This document shows positions 16,568 to 27,156 of a DNA stretch of 64,000 nucleotides, in pieces. A program made the position numbers and the translations under genes. The notes under the pieces are model-generated. The model was not told where the DNA came from. It made no database searches and saw nothing but the letters and a program-made list of their open reading frames with translations. Origin of the DNA: an uncultured Bacteroidales bacterium (GTDB taxonomy: Bacteria; Bacteroidota; Bacteroidia; Bacteroidales; Muribaculaceae); NCBI GenBank assembly GCA_900542185.1, contig UQMZ01000016.1:1-64000 (forward strand), given 5' to 3'. Position 1 is the first letter of the stretch, and every line of letters begins with the position of its first letter.

Positions 16568-19189
16568 ATGACTTCTAAGGAAATTCGCGAATCGTTCAAA
16601 CAGTTTTACCGCGAGCGCGGTCACAAGATAGTTCCGTCGGCACCTATGGTGCTGAAAGACGATCCCACCCTGATGTTTACCAACGCGGGCATGAACCAGT
16701 TCAAAGATATTATACTGGGCAACCGCATTCCCGAATCTAAGCGCATGGCCGACAGCCAGAAATGCCTTCGCGTGTCGGGCAAGCACAACGACCTGGAGGA
16801 AGTGGGGCACGATACATATCATCACACCATGTTCGAGATGCTTGGCAACTGGTCGTTCGGCGATTATTTCAAGAAAGAGGCCATAGACTTCGCCTGGGAA
16901 TATCTCGTGGACATTCTAAAACTCAATCCCGAGCGTCTTTACGCCACCGTATTCGAGGGTTACGCTCCCGAAGGTCTGGAGCGCGATGACGAGGCCGCTG
17001 CCATCTGGGAGAAGCATCTGCCCAAGAGCCACATCATCAACGGAAACCGTCACGATAATTTCTGGGAGATGGGCGACACTGGTCCCTGCGGTCCTTGTTC
17101 TGAAATTCACATCGACCTGCGCAGCGACAAGGAGCGCGCCGCAATTGACGGTGCTTCGCTTGTGAACAAGGACAATCCCCAGGTAATCGAGATATGGAAC
17201 CTGGTGTTCATGCAGTATAACCGTAAGGCCGACGGTCATCTGGAGCCGCTGCCCGCCAAGGTAATAGACACCGGCATGGGCTTCGAGCGCCTTTGCATGG
17301 CCCTGCAGGGGAAACAGTCGAACTACGACACCGACATATTTACCCCGCTGATCGACAAGATTTCCGAATTGACCGGCAAGAAATACGGTGAGGATGAGAA
17401 GATGGACGTGGCCATGCGCGTAGCCGCCGACCACGTGCGCACCATCGCCTTCTCCATCGCTGACTCCCAGCTGCCCGGCAACGCCAAGGCCGGTTATGTC
17501 ATCCGTCGTATCCTGCGCCGTGCCGTACGTTATGTCTACACGTTCCTCGACCGCAAGGAACCGCTGCTCTATCTGCTCATAGACACGCTGATTGCTCAGA
17601 TGGGCGACGCATATCCCGAGCTTCCAGCTCAGGCCGAACTGATCAAGAAAGTAATCAAGGAGGAAGAAGAAGCATTCCTTCGCACACTCGACAAGGGTAT
17701 CTCGTTGCTCGACTCCATCATGGAGAAGACCCGCAAGGAGGGCAAGACCCTGGTAAGCGGCGCTGATGCCTTCACCCTATACGACACATACGGTTTCCCG
17801 CTCGACCTGACGCAGCTGATACTGCGCGAGAACGGCATGGACGCCGACATCGAGGGCTTCGAGGCTGAGATGGCCAAGCAGAAGGCCCGCGCCCGCAACG
17901 CCGCTTCCGTAGAGAATTCCGACTGGATCGAGGTCAACCCCGGCAACGAGACATTCGTAGGCTACGACAATACAGAGGTAAAGACCCGCATTCTGCGTTA
18001 CCGCAACGTAAAGCAGAAGAACAAGGAATATTACCAGATTATGCTGGAGTCCACTCCGTTCTATGGAGAGATGGGCGGTCAGGTAGGCGACAAGGGATGG
18101 CTGATAGCTCCCGACGGCACCAGGACCGAGATATTCGACACCAAGAAGGAGAACAACACGGCCGTGCATCTGGTCAAGAAGATGCCGGCAGACGTAAACG
18201 TTGAGTTTACCGCCAAGATAGACACAGAGGCGCGTCAGCGCACGTCGGCCAACCATAGTGCTACCCACCTGCTGCACGAGGCACTGCGTGAAGTGCTCGG
18301 CACGCATGTGGAGCAGAAGGGATCGCTGGTAACTCCCGACATCCTCCGCTTTGACTTCTCGCACTTCCAGAAGGTGACACCCGAGGAAATCCGCAAAGTG
18401 GAGCATCTCGTGAACACCCGCATCCGCGAGGCCATGCCTCTGCAGGAAGCACGCGAAGTGCCTATAGCCGAGGCCCGTGAAATGGGCGCCATGGCACTGT
18501 TCGGAGAGAAATACGGCGATAAGGTTCGCGTGATCCGTTTCGGAGACAGCGTCGAATTGTGCGGCGGCACGCATGTGGCCAATACCGGAAACATCGGTAT
18601 GCTCCGCGTCATCTCCGAAAGCTCCATCGCAGCCGGTATCCGCCGTATCGAGGCCGTGACAGGCGTAGCCGTCGAAAATGCCATCGACGATATGTTCGAC
18701 ACTATGGCGAACCTCAAGGAAATGATGGGCAACTCCTGCGACTTAATAGCTGCTATCAAGAAGTCAATCGAAGAGAACGCCGATCTGCGTAAGCAGGTCA
18801 ACAAGTTCATGGAGGACCGCACTGCTGCGCTGACCAAGGAAGTGCTGGAGAGAGCCAAGATCAAGAACGGCGTCAAGGTCGTGATTCTCCCCGGCGTCCG
18901 TCTCCCAGAGGTGGTGAAGAACATCGCGTTCAATATCCGCAAACTCAGCCCCGAATCCACTGTATTTATCGGTCTGAACGTGTCGAACGACAAGCCGATG
19001 CTCACCGTAGCCCTGAGCGATGACATCGTAAAGCAGGGTTACAACTCCGGACAGATTGTTCGCGAAGCCGCCAAGTGCATCAAAGGCGGCGGCGGCGGTC
19101 AGCCTTTCTTCGCACAGGCCGGCGGCAAGGACGCTTCGGGACTCTCCCTGGCCGGTGACAAGATTCTGGAACTGCTGCATCTCGATTGA
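16568..19189 (+). CDS. alaS: Alanyl-tRNA synthetase
   Basis: A full-length 873-residue class II synthetase that charges tRNA-Ala. Seen in order: the N-terminal aminoacylation domain ([20 protein letters not shown], then [11 protein letters not shown]), the tRNA-recognition region, the editing domain with its zinc motif HSATHLLH (about residue 560) and CGGTHV (about 663), and a C-terminal oligomerisation domain with [14 protein letters not shown]. It is transcribed from the divergent promoter at 16476-16509 with a leader of about 58 nt. The CPBP protease gene starts 34 nt after the stop. Confidence 0.98.
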   Translation: MTSKEIRESFKQFYRERGHKIVPSAPMVLKDDPTLMFTNAGMNQFKDIILGNRIPESKRMADSQKCLRVSGKHNDLEEVGHDTYHHTMFEMLGNWSFGDYFKKEAIDFAWEYLVDILKLNPERLYATVFEGYAPEGLERDDEAAAIWEKHLPKSHIINGNRHDNFWEMGDTGPCGPCSEIHIDLRSDKERAAIDGASLVNKDNPQVIEIWNLVFMQYNRKADGHLEPLPAKVIDTGMGFERLCMALQGKQSNYDTDIFTPLIDKISELTGKKYGEDEKMDVAMRVAADHVRTIAFSIADSQLPGNAKAGYVIRRILRRAVRYVYTFLDRKEPLLYLLIDTLIAQMGDAYPELPAQAELIKKVIKEEEEAFLRTLDKGISLLDSIMEKTRKEGKTLVSGADAFTLYDTYGFPLDLTQLILRENGMDADIEGFEAEMAKQKARARNAASVENSDWIEVNPGNETFVGYDNTEVKTRILRYRNVKQKNKEYYQIMLESTPFYGEMGGQVGDKGWLIAPDGTRTEIFDTKKENNTAVHLVKKMPADVNVEFTAKIDTEARQRTSANHSATHLLHEALREVLGTHVEQKGSLVTPDILRFDFSHFQKVTPEEIRKVEHLVNTRIREAMPLQEAREVPIAEAREMGAMALFGEKYGDKVRVIRFGDSVELCGGTHVANTGNIGMLRVISESSIAAGIRRIEAVTGVAVENAIDDMFDTMANLKEMMGNSCDLIAAIKKSIEENADLRKQVNKFMEDRTAALTKEVLERAKIKNGVKVVILPGVRLPEVVKNIAFNIRKLSPESTVFIGLNVSNDKPMLTVALSDDIVKQGYNSGQIVREAAKCIKGGGGGQPFFAQAGGKDASGLSLAGDKILELLHLD

Positions 19190-19223
19190 GCGGCAGTCCC
19201 TGAAAATCACGTATAATTTGAAA

Positions 19224-20099
19224 ATGAAGATACTTGACGCATCATCACGATGGGGAGTTTTCGCACTCTCCTTCGTGGTGATGTTCCTTTTGATGGGAAT
19301 GACACAGAATGTAGTCAATTCCTTATGTCCGGACCGACGCTGTTCCATTCTGACGATTTCGGTGGTCCAGGGTCTGTTTGTGTTCATATTCCCCACGATG
19401 CTGTCCTGGCTTATGACATCCGCACGGCCATGGAACATGATGGGTATGGACCGCAGTCTCACCCTTAAGTCGCTGGGATGGATGCTGACATTGTATGTCA
19501 TAGCATATCCGGCAATGGCTCAGATAATATATTACAATGCCGACATTTCGTTTCCCGACAGCATGAAGGGTCTGGAACAGACTTTGCGCGATTGGGAAAA
19601 CGCCGGAGCCGACGCCACGGCGGCAATTATGAGCACTACAACCGTAGGAGGCCTGATAGTCAATATCCTTATAGTAGGACTGTTCACCGGACTGGCCGAG
19701 GAGATGTTTTTCCGTGCCGGCATCCAGCGTATGATGATGGCGTCACGCCTCTCCCCCGCAGTGGCGATATGGTCGGCGGCGGCAATCTTCAGCTTCGTGC
19801 ATTTCCAGTTCTTCGGCTTCGTGCCGCGACTGCTGTTAGGCGCCATGTTCGGATATGTCTACTGGCGCACCGGCTCCATCTGGGCGCCGGCCCTGCTGCA
19901 TGGCATCAACAATTCCTTAGTAGTCGTGACCGAATGGATTAACCATCGCAACGGCACGACGTTCGACTTCGAACAGTATGTCACCAACACCTCGGGCATA
20001 CCCTGGTGGTTCATATTCTCCACTCTTCTTACCATACTGTTCATAATATATTCCAATAACCTCTCCAATAAACGCATTGCTAATGGCGGCGGCAACTGA
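19224..20099 (+). CDS. CPBP-family intramembrane metalloprotease
   Basis: I choose the ATG at 19224 because everything upstream in frame lies inside alaS. The 291-residue protein has about seven membrane helices and the three conserved motifs of CPBP (Abi/CAAX-like) proteases: EEMFFRAGIQRMM, FVHFQFFGF and LLHGINNS. These glutamic-type proteases act inside the membrane; some relatives provide bacteriocin self-immunity. The substrate is not known. The last 17 nt overlap the start of holA. Confidence 0.9.
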   Translation: MKILDASSRWGVFALSFVVMFLLMGMTQNVVNSLCPDRRCSILTISVVQGLFVFIFPTMLSWLMTSARPWNMMGMDRSLTLKSLGWMLTLYVIAYPAMAQIIYYNADISFPDSMKGLEQTLRDWENAGADATAAIMSTTTVGGLIVNILIVGLFTGLAEEMFFRAGIQRMMMASRLSPAVAIWSAAAIFSFVHFQFFGFVPRLLLGAMFGYVYWRTGSIWAPALLHGINNSLVVVTEWINHRNGTTFDFEQYVTNTSGIPWWFIFSTLLTILFIIYSNNLSNKRIANGGGN

Positions 20100-21108
20100 C
20101 TATAGAAAAATAATAGCCGATATACGTGCAGGCAAAATAAGTCCGGTATATGTATTGGTCGGCCAGGAAACATATTTCATAGACCTTATAGTAGCCGAAC
20201 TTGAGAAACGAGTCGTGGCTGACGAAGACAGGGACTTCAACTACAACCTCTACTACGGCAGCCAGACCGTTGCGGAATCGGTTGTGAACTGCGCCCAGCA
20301 GTTTCCCGTCATGGCCGACCGCAAGCTTGTGATCCTTAAGGAATCGCAGGCTATGGCCAACGCCAAGAACGAGCTGGACAAGTTCGTGCAGTATGTGGCC
20401 AATCCCAACATGACCACAGTGCTGGTCATAACGTTCACGGGCGAAAAGACAGCAGCGGCGGCCAACCTGCAGCGTGCAGTCACCAAAAGCGAGGGCATTG
20501 TCTTCAAATCGGAATCGCCGAGAGACTATCAGTTGCCGGCATACGTCAAGGATTACTGCCAGCAACGTAAACTCAGTATCGACGACAAGGCAGTGGCCAT
20601 GTTGTGCGAATATATCGGCGCGCCTTTAAGCAAACTGTTCGGAGAACTTAACAAACTTATTCAGATCAAGGGCGGAAAGGGAAGAATTTCTCCGGAAGAC
20701 GTCGAGAAGAACATCGGTATATCCAAGGACTACAACAACTGGGAACTGCTGAAGGCCGTAATAAACCGTGATTACCCCAAATGCTGCGCCATAATAAAGT
20801 ATTTCCGCAACAATCCCAAGAACAATCCCACTATCGTGACATGCTCCGTATTGTTCAACTATTTCGCGAAACTAACGGTGGCGCATTTCCTTCCAAGTAA
20901 GGACGATTCCAGTCTTATGGCTGCTCTGGAGGCCAAGAATGCCTATTCATTGGGTGATTACAAAACCGGATTGAGAACCTATTCACCTGCCAAGGCAGTC
21001 AATGCTATCCACCATCTACGTCAATTCGACGCCAAGAACAAAGGCATTGGCTCTTTTGGCAACGAATATGACCTTCTACAGGAACTCATATTTAAGATTA
21101 TGACCTGA
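20083..21108 (+). CDS. holA: DNA polymerase III delta subunit
   Basis: Start taken as the ATG at 20083 (an in-frame TTG lies 6 nt upstream). The 341-residue protein shows the HolA pattern: YVLVGQETYFIDLIVAEL for the degenerate Walker A region, ADRKLVILKE, and a C-terminal collar domain (SVLFNYFAKLTVAHFL, then YDLLQELIFKIMT). Delta opens the sliding clamp as part of the clamp loader. It is coupled to the preceding protease gene by a 17-nt overlap. Confidence 0.93.
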   Translation: MAAATDYRKIIADIRAGKISPVYVLVGQETYFIDLIVAELEKRVVADEDRDFNYNLYYGSQTVAESVVNCAQQFPVMADRKLVILKESQAMANAKNELDKFVQYVANPNMTTVLVITFTGEKTAAAANLQRAVTKSEGIVFKSESPRDYQLPAYVKDYCQQRKLSIDDKAVAMLCEYIGAPLSKLFGELNKLIQIKGGKGRISPEDVEKNIGISKDYNNWELLKAVINRDYPKCCAIIKYFRNNPKNNPTIVTCSVLFNYFAKLTVAHFLPSKDDSSLMAALEAKNAYSLGDYKTGLRTYSPAKAVNAIHHLRQFDAKNKGIGSFGNEYDLLQELIFKIMT

Positions 21109-21248
21109 ATTACGTGAAATATTCAGACACTTTTTTCACATAATTAAAAAAATTATCTTTTTGGAAAATATTTATAACAATTGTGTGTTATAAATTATAG
21201 GCCCACTATGCAATAAGGTATAGACGAGCGGGCTGCAATAATAGATAT

Positions 21249-22109
21249 ATGAGACAACTCAAGATAACCAAGTCAATTACCAATCGCGAGAGCGCTTCGC
21301 TTGACAAGTATCTTCAGGAGATTGGTCGCGAGGAGCTTATCTCGGTAAGCGAAGAGGTAGAACTGGCACAAAAAATCAAGAAGGGGGATAAGGCAGCGCT
21401 CGAGAAGCTGATCAAAGCTAACCTCCGTTTCGTTGTATCCGTGGCAAAACAATATCAGAACCAGGGTCTGAGCCTCCCTGACCTAATCAACGAGGGCAAT
21501 CTGGGTCTGATACGTGCCGCGCAGAAGTTTGACGAGACACGAGGATTCAAATTCATTTCATACGCAGTGTGGTGGATTCGTCAGTCCATTCTGCAGGCTT
21601 TGGCCGAACAGTCGCGTATAGTGCGTCTGCCCTTGAATCAGGTAGGATCCCTGAACAAGATTACCAAAGAGATGGCCCGCTTCGAACAGGAAAACGAACG
21701 CCGACCATCCACCGAAGAGCTGGCCGAGCGCCTCGACATGTCGGTTGATAAGATTTCCGACGCCATTCAGGTGAGCGGACGCCCGATTTCGGTTGACGCT
21801 CCTTTCGTAGAAGGAGAAGATAATTCTTTGCTTGACGTGCTGACCAACGACGACTCTCCCATGGCCGACGCTGACCTCAACAAGGAATCACTTTCCAAAG
21901 AAGTGGACCGTGCTCTGAAACAATTATACGACCGCGAACGCGAAATACTGAAGATGTTCTTCGGCATAGGCTGTCAGGAAATGACACTCGAGGAAATCGG
22001 AGCTAAATTCGACCTGACTCGCGAACGCGTTCGCCAGATCAAGGAGAAGGCCATCCGTCGCCTCAAAGGCCAGAAGAGCAAGCTCCTGAAATCATATCTG
22101 GGTGAGTGA
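21249..22109 (+). CDS. rpoD: Primary RNA polymerase sigma factor (sigma A/RpoD of Bacteroidetes type)
   Basis: A 286-residue sigma-70 factor beginning almost directly at region 1.2, as is usual for the Bacteroidetes housekeeping sigma; region 1.1 is absent. Region 2 ([26 protein letters not shown], then [20 protein letters not shown]), region 3 (around 145-190) and region 4 ([27 protein letters not shown]) are all intact. This is the factor expected to read the TTTG/TAnnTTTG promoters listed here. The 140-nt upstream gap is A+T-rich without a clear consensus promoter. Confidence 0.97.
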   Translation: MRQLKITKSITNRESASLDKYLQEIGREELISVSEEVELAQKIKKGDKAALEKLIKANLRFVVSVAKQYQNQGLSLPDLINEGNLGLIRAAQKFDETRGFKFISYAVWWIRQSILQALAEQSRIVRLPLNQVGSLNKITKEMARFEQENERRPSTEELAERLDMSVDKISDAIQVSGRPISVDAPFVEGEDNSLLDVLTNDDSPMADADLNKESLSKEVDRALKQLYDREREILKMFFGIGCQEMTLEEIGAKFDLTRERVRQIKEKAIRRLKGQKSKLLKSYLGE

Positions 22110-22150
22110 ATGCCCACGATAATCATACATCAACCACAGACATAAAGCCT

Positions 22151-22849
22151 ATGACAAAGAATATCCTACGCAACATATTCCTTGCCATAGGCTTGCTGTT
22201 TAGCGGAACGGCGTCTATGGTCAAGGCCGAAATAATCACGTATCGGGTCAAGAACAACGGCAGCCTTACGGTCAAGACCGATTCCATCAAGGAACAGGAA
22301 CAGTTTTTCGATTCCGGAGCGTTGGTCAATATACCCGACAAACGTGACCATAAGACCGAAAGCCTGTTCCCCGACAAGTCGATCGATCTCGGCAAGTCCC
22401 ATTTCACATGGGGCGCGGAATTCGGATCATCCATCGACATGACGGCTCACAATATGTCGACGTTCGACCTTGACGTGAATTTCGGCTACAAGAACGCTTA
22501 CTTCAAGATAATAGGCGTTGGAGCCGGATTCCAGCGCAGCATCGACTCCGGCAATAATTTCCTCCCTGTCTATGCTGTCATCAGGACTTCGTTCCGCAAG
22601 AGGCCCTCTCTTTGTTTCCTCAACTTGCAGGCTGGATACTCTTTCAGCACTCTTAAAGGATCCAAGACCCACGGAGACCTCATCTCCACGCTGGGATGCG
22701 GCATCAACCTGACACAATCTCGCTACGCCAAAAGCTATATAATCATTTCGGCCTGCAGCAGATTCTTCAACAAAAACCACCGCGAACTGACAGGAATGGA
22801 CATGAAAGCCATTACATACGCACGACTGCAAATTGGAATTAATTTCTGA
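22151..22849 (+). CDS. Exported protein of unknown function, probable small outer-membrane barrel
   Basis: The start at 22151 opens into a signal peptide (about 1-26, ending SMVKAE). The rest of this 232-residue protein alternates strand-like segments with glycines (FTWGAEFGSSIDMTAHN, YFKIIGVGAGFQRSID, FLNLQAGYSFSTLKGSK, LISTLGCGINLTQSRY) and ends in an aromatic strand (YARLQIGINF), a pattern of an outer-membrane beta-barrel. No family was recognised. It lies between rpoD (41 nt) and dcp (4 nt), and is probably co-transcribed with dcp. Confidence 0.65.
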   Translation: MTKNILRNIFLAIGLLFSGTASMVKAEIITYRVKNNGSLTVKTDSIKEQEQFFDSGALVNIPDKRDHKTESLFPDKSIDLGKSHFTWGAEFGSSIDMTAHNMSTFDLDVNFGYKNAYFKIIGVGAGFQRSIDSGNNFLPVYAVIRTSFRKRPSLCFLNLQAGYSFSTLKGSKTHGDLISTLGCGINLTQSRYAKSYIIISACSRFFNKNHRELTGMDMKAITYARLQIGINF

Positions 22850-22853
22850 CATA

Positions 22854-24983
22854 ATGAAGAAATCCTTATTATTTATAGCCCTGACACTCATGGCACTCAC
22901 AGACATACCGGCCACAGCGGCCAATCCACTCATCACCGGCACCACCGAACTGTACGGCACCATGCCTTTTAGCAAACTCTCTGCCAAAGATATGCAGGAG
23001 GCGGTGATGGAAGGCATAAAACTACAGAATCAGGAAATAGACGCCATAATCAATCAGCGAAGCATACCGACATTCGAGAACACCATCGTGGCTCTTGACC
23101 GCAGCGGCGAAGTCCTGAACCGCTCTATCCTTGCCTTAAGCAATATAGAATCGGCCAACGGCACCGACGATATCATGGAGGCATACACATACGTCACCCC
23201 TTACCTGTCGCAGCATTCCACCGACATCATGCTCAATGAGAAGCTATGGGAGCGCATCAAATCCGTGCATGACAACGCCGACAAGGATAATTCCCTAACC
23301 CCTGAGGACCGTCGTCTTATCAACAAGACTTACACCGAGTTTCTGACTTCGGGCGCTGATCTTAAAGGTGCAGACCGCGAGAAACTTCGCCGACTTCAGT
23401 CAACCCTAAGCGACCTTAATGTGAAATTCTCACAGAATGTCACCAATGAGATGAAGGATCCATCGCGTCGTTTATGGCTCACCGAGGATCAGCTGGACGG
23501 AATTCCCGAGACCATCAAGGCCGCTTACCGTTCGGCCGCAGCAGATGCCCTCAAGGCAGAAGGTAAGAACGACGACGGGTCGCTTTACCTCGTCACCATC
23601 TACCGCCCCAGCTATGCTCCGTTCATGATGTACAGCACGAACCGCGACCTGCGCCATAAGCTGTACAACCTGAGTGGATCAACCAACACCGGTGGCCCGA
23701 ACGACAACACGCTTATCCTGAAGGACATCGCGAATATCCGTCTGCAGATTGCCCAACTGATGGGCAAAAAGAACTTTGCCGAGTATCAGCTGCAGAACAC
23801 CATGGCCAAGACTCCCGAGGCCGTAATGGAATTCTTGAGCGGTCTGAACAAGGATTACACCGAGCCGATGCGCAAGGAAATAAACGAACTGCAGGACTAC
23901 GCACGCCAGACCGAGGGAGCCGATTTCAAGCTGATGCCCTGGGATTATTCCTTCTGGTTCAATAAATTGAAGAACGAACGCTATGCCTTCAACGAGGAGG
24001 ACATGAAGCCCTATTTTGAGCTGAACAACACCATCAAGGGTGTGCTCGGACTCGCCACAAAACTGTACGGCTACACGTTCAAGGAGAATACCAAAATCGA
24101 CAAGTATCATCCGGATGTCAAGGTGTTCGAGGTTTACGACCGCGACAAGAAACTGCTCGGCATTCTGTACACCGACTTCTTCTATCGTGACACCAAGCGT
24201 CCCGGCGCATGGATGACCGAGTTCCGCTCAGAATCGAAGGATGACAACGACAACCGCATAATCCCTCTTATCTCGATAGTCTGCAACTTCTCGAAACCCG
24301 TGGGCAACGACCCCGTGCTGCTCAACACCGACGAGGTTGAGACATTCCTTCACGAGTTCGGACACGCCCTGCATGGCCTCTCAAGCCAGGCAAAGTACAA
24401 CTCGCTGGCAGGCACCAACGTTGACCATGACTTCGTGGAGCTTTTCTCGCAGTTCAACGAGAACTATCTGACCCGTAAGGAGTTCCTTGATACGTTCGCA
24501 AAACATTACAAGACCGGCAAGAAAATGCCTCAGGCTCTGATTGACAAACTGATCAAGTCATCCCAGTTCGGCGCGGCTTACGCCACCATGCGTCAGCTTG
24601 GATTCGGATACCTCGACATGGCATACCACACCATCGAGGAACCGCTGCTCGCTTCGTCGTCCGTCAAGGACTTCGAGGAAAAGGCTCTGGATCCCGTGCG
24701 TATCTTTGATGCAGTGCCCGATAATCTTATATCCTCGGCCTTCTCCCATATTTTCTCAGGCGGTTACGCCGCAGGATATTACGGCTATAAGTGGTCGGAG
24801 GCTCTTGACGCCGATGCTTTTGCCGCATTCAAAGAGAACGGTGTATTTGACAGAAAGACCGCCGACAGGTTCCTGAAAATGCTTCAGAGCGGCGATACCA
24901 GGGACCCCATGGAGCTCTATATCGAATTCCGGGGTAAAAAGCCCACCAACGATGCGCTCCTGGAGCGTGACGGCATCAAATAG
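22854..24983 (+). CDS. dcp: M3-family peptidyl-dipeptidase (Dcp)
   Basis: A 709-residue zinc metallopeptidase with a signal peptide (about 1-22, ending TAAA). The M3 active site FLHEFGHALHG (about residue 497) has both zinc histidines and the catalytic glutamate, and the third ligand glutamate follows in the VELFSQFNENYL segment. Dcp removes dipeptides from peptide C-termini. The signal peptide places it in the periplasm, as in many Bacteroidetes. It follows the barrel-like gene by 4 nt. Confidence 0.95.
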   Translation: MKKSLLFIALTLMALTDIPATAANPLITGTTELYGTMPFSKLSAKDMQEAVMEGIKLQNQEIDAIINQRSIPTFENTIVALDRSGEVLNRSILALSNIESANGTDDIMEAYTYVTPYLSQHSTDIMLNEKLWERIKSVHDNADKDNSLTPEDRRLINKTYTEFLTSGADLKGADREKLRRLQSTLSDLNVKFSQNVTNEMKDPSRRLWLTEDQLDGIPETIKAAYRSAAADALKAEGKNDDGSLYLVTIYRPSYAPFMMYSTNRDLRHKLYNLSGSTNTGGPNDNTLILKDIANIRLQIAQLMGKKNFAEYQLQNTMAKTPEAVMEFLSGLNKDYTEPMRKEINELQDYARQTEGADFKLMPWDYSFWFNKLKNERYAFNEEDMKPYFELNNTIKGVLGLATKLYGYTFKENTKIDKYHPDVKVFEVYDRDKKLLGILYTDFFYRDTKRPGAWMTEFRSESKDDNDNRIIPLISIVCNFSKPVGNDPVLLNTDEVETFLHEFGHALHGLSSQAKYNSLAGTNVDHDFVELFSQFNENYLTRKEFLDTFAKHYKTGKKMPQALIDKLIKSSQFGAAYATMRQLGFGYLDMAYHTIEEPLLASSSVKDFEEKALDPVRIFDAVPDNLISSAFSHIFSGGYAAGYYGYKWSEALDADAFAAFKENGVFDRKTADRFLKMLQSGDTRDPMELYIEFRGKKPTNDALLERDGIK

Positions 24984-25054
24984 TTCAAAAAGTTTATAAA
25001 GTTTAAATGTTAAGAGAAATCCTTTTGAAGGTTTTCATACATCCAAACAAAGAA

Positions 25055-25903
25055 ATGAAGACAAGAGACGAACTCGTAGACGATCTTCTTGACCTGGCTT
25101 TTGCCGAGGACATAGGTGACGGCGATCATACAACAATATCGACCATTCCGGCTGATGAAATGGGCAAATCGAGGCTTATAATCAAGGAACCGGGAGTACT
25201 GGCCGGCGTGGAGATGGCCGAGAAGGTCCTACACAAGGTAGATCCGAACATCAAGATGGAGGTATTCATCAAAGATGGCTCGGAGGTAAAGCCCGGCGAC
25301 ATCGCATTCATCGCGGAAGGTCCCGTACGTTCGTTGCTGACTGCAGAGCGCACCATGCTCAACATCATGCAGCGCATGAGCGGCGTCGCCACGATGACGG
25401 CAACATATCAGAACGAGCTTAAGGGTCTGCACACCAAGGTGCTCGATACCCGCAAGACCACTCCGGGCATGCGTATCCTGGAGAAGGATGCCGTGGCTAT
25501 GGGTGGCGGCAAAAACCATCGCATCGGCCTGTTCGACATGATTCTGATCAAGGACAACCACATAGACTTTGCCGGCGGCATAGAGAAAGCCATTGACCGG
25601 GCCCGTCAGTATTGCAAGGATAACGGCAAGGACCTGAAAATCGAGGTCGAAGTGCGCAGTCTGGACGATATCCATCGCGTACTCGAGCATGGCGGCGTAG
25701 ACCGAATCATGTTCGACAACTTCACCCCGGAATTGACCAAAGAGGCCGTAAAGATTGTAAACGGCGCCGTAGAGACCGAATCATCAGGCGGCATCACACT
25801 GAAAAATCTGCGTCAATACGGCGAAGCCGGTGTGGACTTCATATCTGTTGGCGCCCTGACTCACAGCGTCAAATCGCTCGACATGTCGTTTAAGGCTATG
25901 TAA
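25055..25903 (+). CDS. nadC: Nicotinate-nucleotide pyrophosphorylase (quinolinate phosphoribosyltransferase)
   Basis: Start taken as the ATG at 25055; the in-frame ATG 48 nt earlier adds a leader with no family match. The 282-residue enzyme converts quinolinate and PRPP to nicotinate mononucleotide in NAD synthesis. Seen: LAFAEDIGDGDHTT near the N-terminus, AERTMLNIMQRMSGVAT, the LDTRKTTPGMR substrate loop, GGGKNHRIGLFDMILIKDNH, and EVEVRSLDD. The stop overlaps the next gene by one base (TAATG). Confidence 0.96.
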   Translation: MKTRDELVDDLLDLAFAEDIGDGDHTTISTIPADEMGKSRLIIKEPGVLAGVEMAEKVLHKVDPNIKMEVFIKDGSEVKPGDIAFIAEGPVRSLLTAERTMLNIMQRMSGVATMTATYQNELKGLHTKVLDTRKTTPGMRILEKDAVAMGGGKNHRIGLFDMILIKDNHIDFAGGIEKAIDRARQYCKDNGKDLKIEVEVRSLDDIHRVLEHGGVDRIMFDNFTPELTKEAVKIVNGAVETESSGGITLKNLRQYGEAGVDFISVGALTHSVKSLDMSFKAM

Positions 25904-26319
25904 TGGACGCGAAACAATCATCAAATCAGCAAAAAGGCACCCTGAACAGAGATTGGGGTGCCTTTGCTGAAGATAGGGCAGCCGAATATCTCCGCAAACA
26001 GGGATATACGATTCTGGAACGAAATCTTAAATTCAACAAAATTGAGATTGACATCGTAGCCCAGAAGAACCAGGAGATAGTTTTCGTCGAAGTCAAAGCC
26101 AGGTCCGGAGAATATCAGGATCCGGTCGATGCAGTGGACAGAAAGAAACGCGCCAAAATGACGGCCGGCGCCGACATATATCTGCGAAGGCTGGATCAGT
26201 TGTATCAATACCGGTTTGACATAATCACGCTTACAGGCAATCAGCAGGATTTCACGCTTGAACACTATGAGGATGCCTTTATGCCGGCCCTCAGATCAGG
26301 TGGCCTCCGCTTCGGCTAA
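25903..26319 (+). CDS. yraN: YraN/UPF0102 nuclease-fold protein
   Basis: A 138-residue member of the UPF0102 family, a restriction-endonuclease-like fold. Motifs: GAFAEDRAAEYLRKQGY, the putative catalytic IDIVAQKNQEIVFVEVKAR (D, E-x-K) and a VDRKKRAKM segment. Its biological role is unsettled. Start overlaps the nadC stop by one base, so translation is coupled. Confidence 0.92.
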   Translation: MDAKQSSNQQKGTLNRDWGAFAEDRAAEYLRKQGYTILERNLKFNKIEIDIVAQKNQEIVFVEVKARSGEYQDPVDAVDRKKRAKMTAGADIYLRRLDQLYQYRFDIITLTGNQQDFTLEHYEDAFMPALRSGGLRFG

Positions 26320-26324
26320 GTTCG

Positions 26325-26396
26325 ACATTCCATTCCCTAATATCTAATTGCCTATTACTAATCTCTATTTCCCACTTTACTTTTAACAATAACCGA
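26325..26396. other. G-poor intergenic tract between convergent yraN and the methyltransferase gene
   Basis: The plus strand is almost without G (a run of short CTAAT/CTATT-like words), unlike the flanking genes. A similar tract lies at 46019-46098, also at the end of a minus-strand gene. No hairpin is seen in it. Confidence 0.4.
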
Positions 26397-27140
26397 TTAC
26401 TGATTGGTTATCTTCGCAAGGACGATGGCCGTTGCTATGGCCACATTCAATGACTCGCCGTGATTGCTTGTAGCCGGCGGTATGGTGTAAGCCTGCGTCA
26501 GCATCTGTTTCATTTCTTCGGTTATTCCTTTCCCTTCATTGCCCATCACTATAAATCCTCGTGGTTCGGGATGTGACTCAAACAGATTTTCGCCATTCAG
26601 CAGAGTGCCGTATACGGGCATGTCCCGATGTGATTCTATAAGTTCCTTCAGATTGCAATAGCTTACCCTTACCGCACCCAACGATCCCATTGTGGCCTGG
26701 ACTACCTTAGGATTGTAACAGTCTACCGTATCGTATGATGCGTATATATCGAAAACGCCGAACCAATGGCACGTGCGGATTATAGTGCCGAGATTTCCCG
26801 GATCGCGCACCCCATCAAGCATCACATATAGCTTTGAACCATCAGGCTCAGGTACAGACTGCTCGGGAATTCTGAATACTCCCATCACATCCGACGGCGT
26901 CGTAAACTCCGACAGCTTTTTCATCTCGCCTTCCGTAACCTCATAGACGGCCGGGGCCTCTACGCGCAATTCAGACGCTACTTCAGTCCCTTCTCTCAAT
27001 ATCAAGGCGTCGATCTGAAAATACCGGCTCAAATCCTCCACAGCCTTTGCACCTTCCGCCGTAAAGAGTCCATGACGCCTCCGCATCTTAACCGTATGGA
27101 GATTGCCGTATAATGCCATCTTATTGCGCGATATTCTCAT
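26397..27140 (-). CDS. TrmH/SpoU-family RNA 2'-O-methyltransferase
   Basis: A 247-residue SPOUT methyltransferase with the three SpoU motifs: LDGVRDPGNLGTIIRT (about 127-142), GFIVMGNEGKGI (about 192-203) and IPPATSNHGESLNVAIATA (about 219-237), the last two forming the knotted SAM site. The N-terminal region is a substrate-binding domain with RRRHGLFTAEGAKAV. Relatives modify 23S rRNA or tRNA; which one here is not clear. Its promoter lies on the complement of 27366-27397, so its mRNA carries a leader of about 220 nt that includes the long palindrome at 27157-27352. Confidence 0.93.
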   Translation of the reverse strand: MRISRNKMALYGNLHTVKMRRRHGLFTAEGAKAVEDLSRYFQIDALILREGTEVASELRVEAPAVYEVTEGEMKKLSEFTTPSDVMGVFRIPEQSVPEPDGSKLYVMLDGVRDPGNLGTIIRTCHWFGVFDIYASYDTVDCYNPKVVQATMGSLGAVRVSYCNLKELIESHRDMPVYGTLLNGENLFESHPEPRGFIVMGNEGKGITEEMKQMLTQAYTIPPATSNHGESLNVAIATAIVLAKITNQ

Positions 27141-27156
27141 ATTGATGTTTTATCTA

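Noticed and set aside
17777..19026. Overlapping minus-strand open frames inside alaS
   Set aside because: Shadows of a complete alanyl-tRNA synthetase.
26325..26396. CRISPR or tandem-repeat array
   Set aside because: No fixed repeat length and no spacers; only low-complexity sequence.
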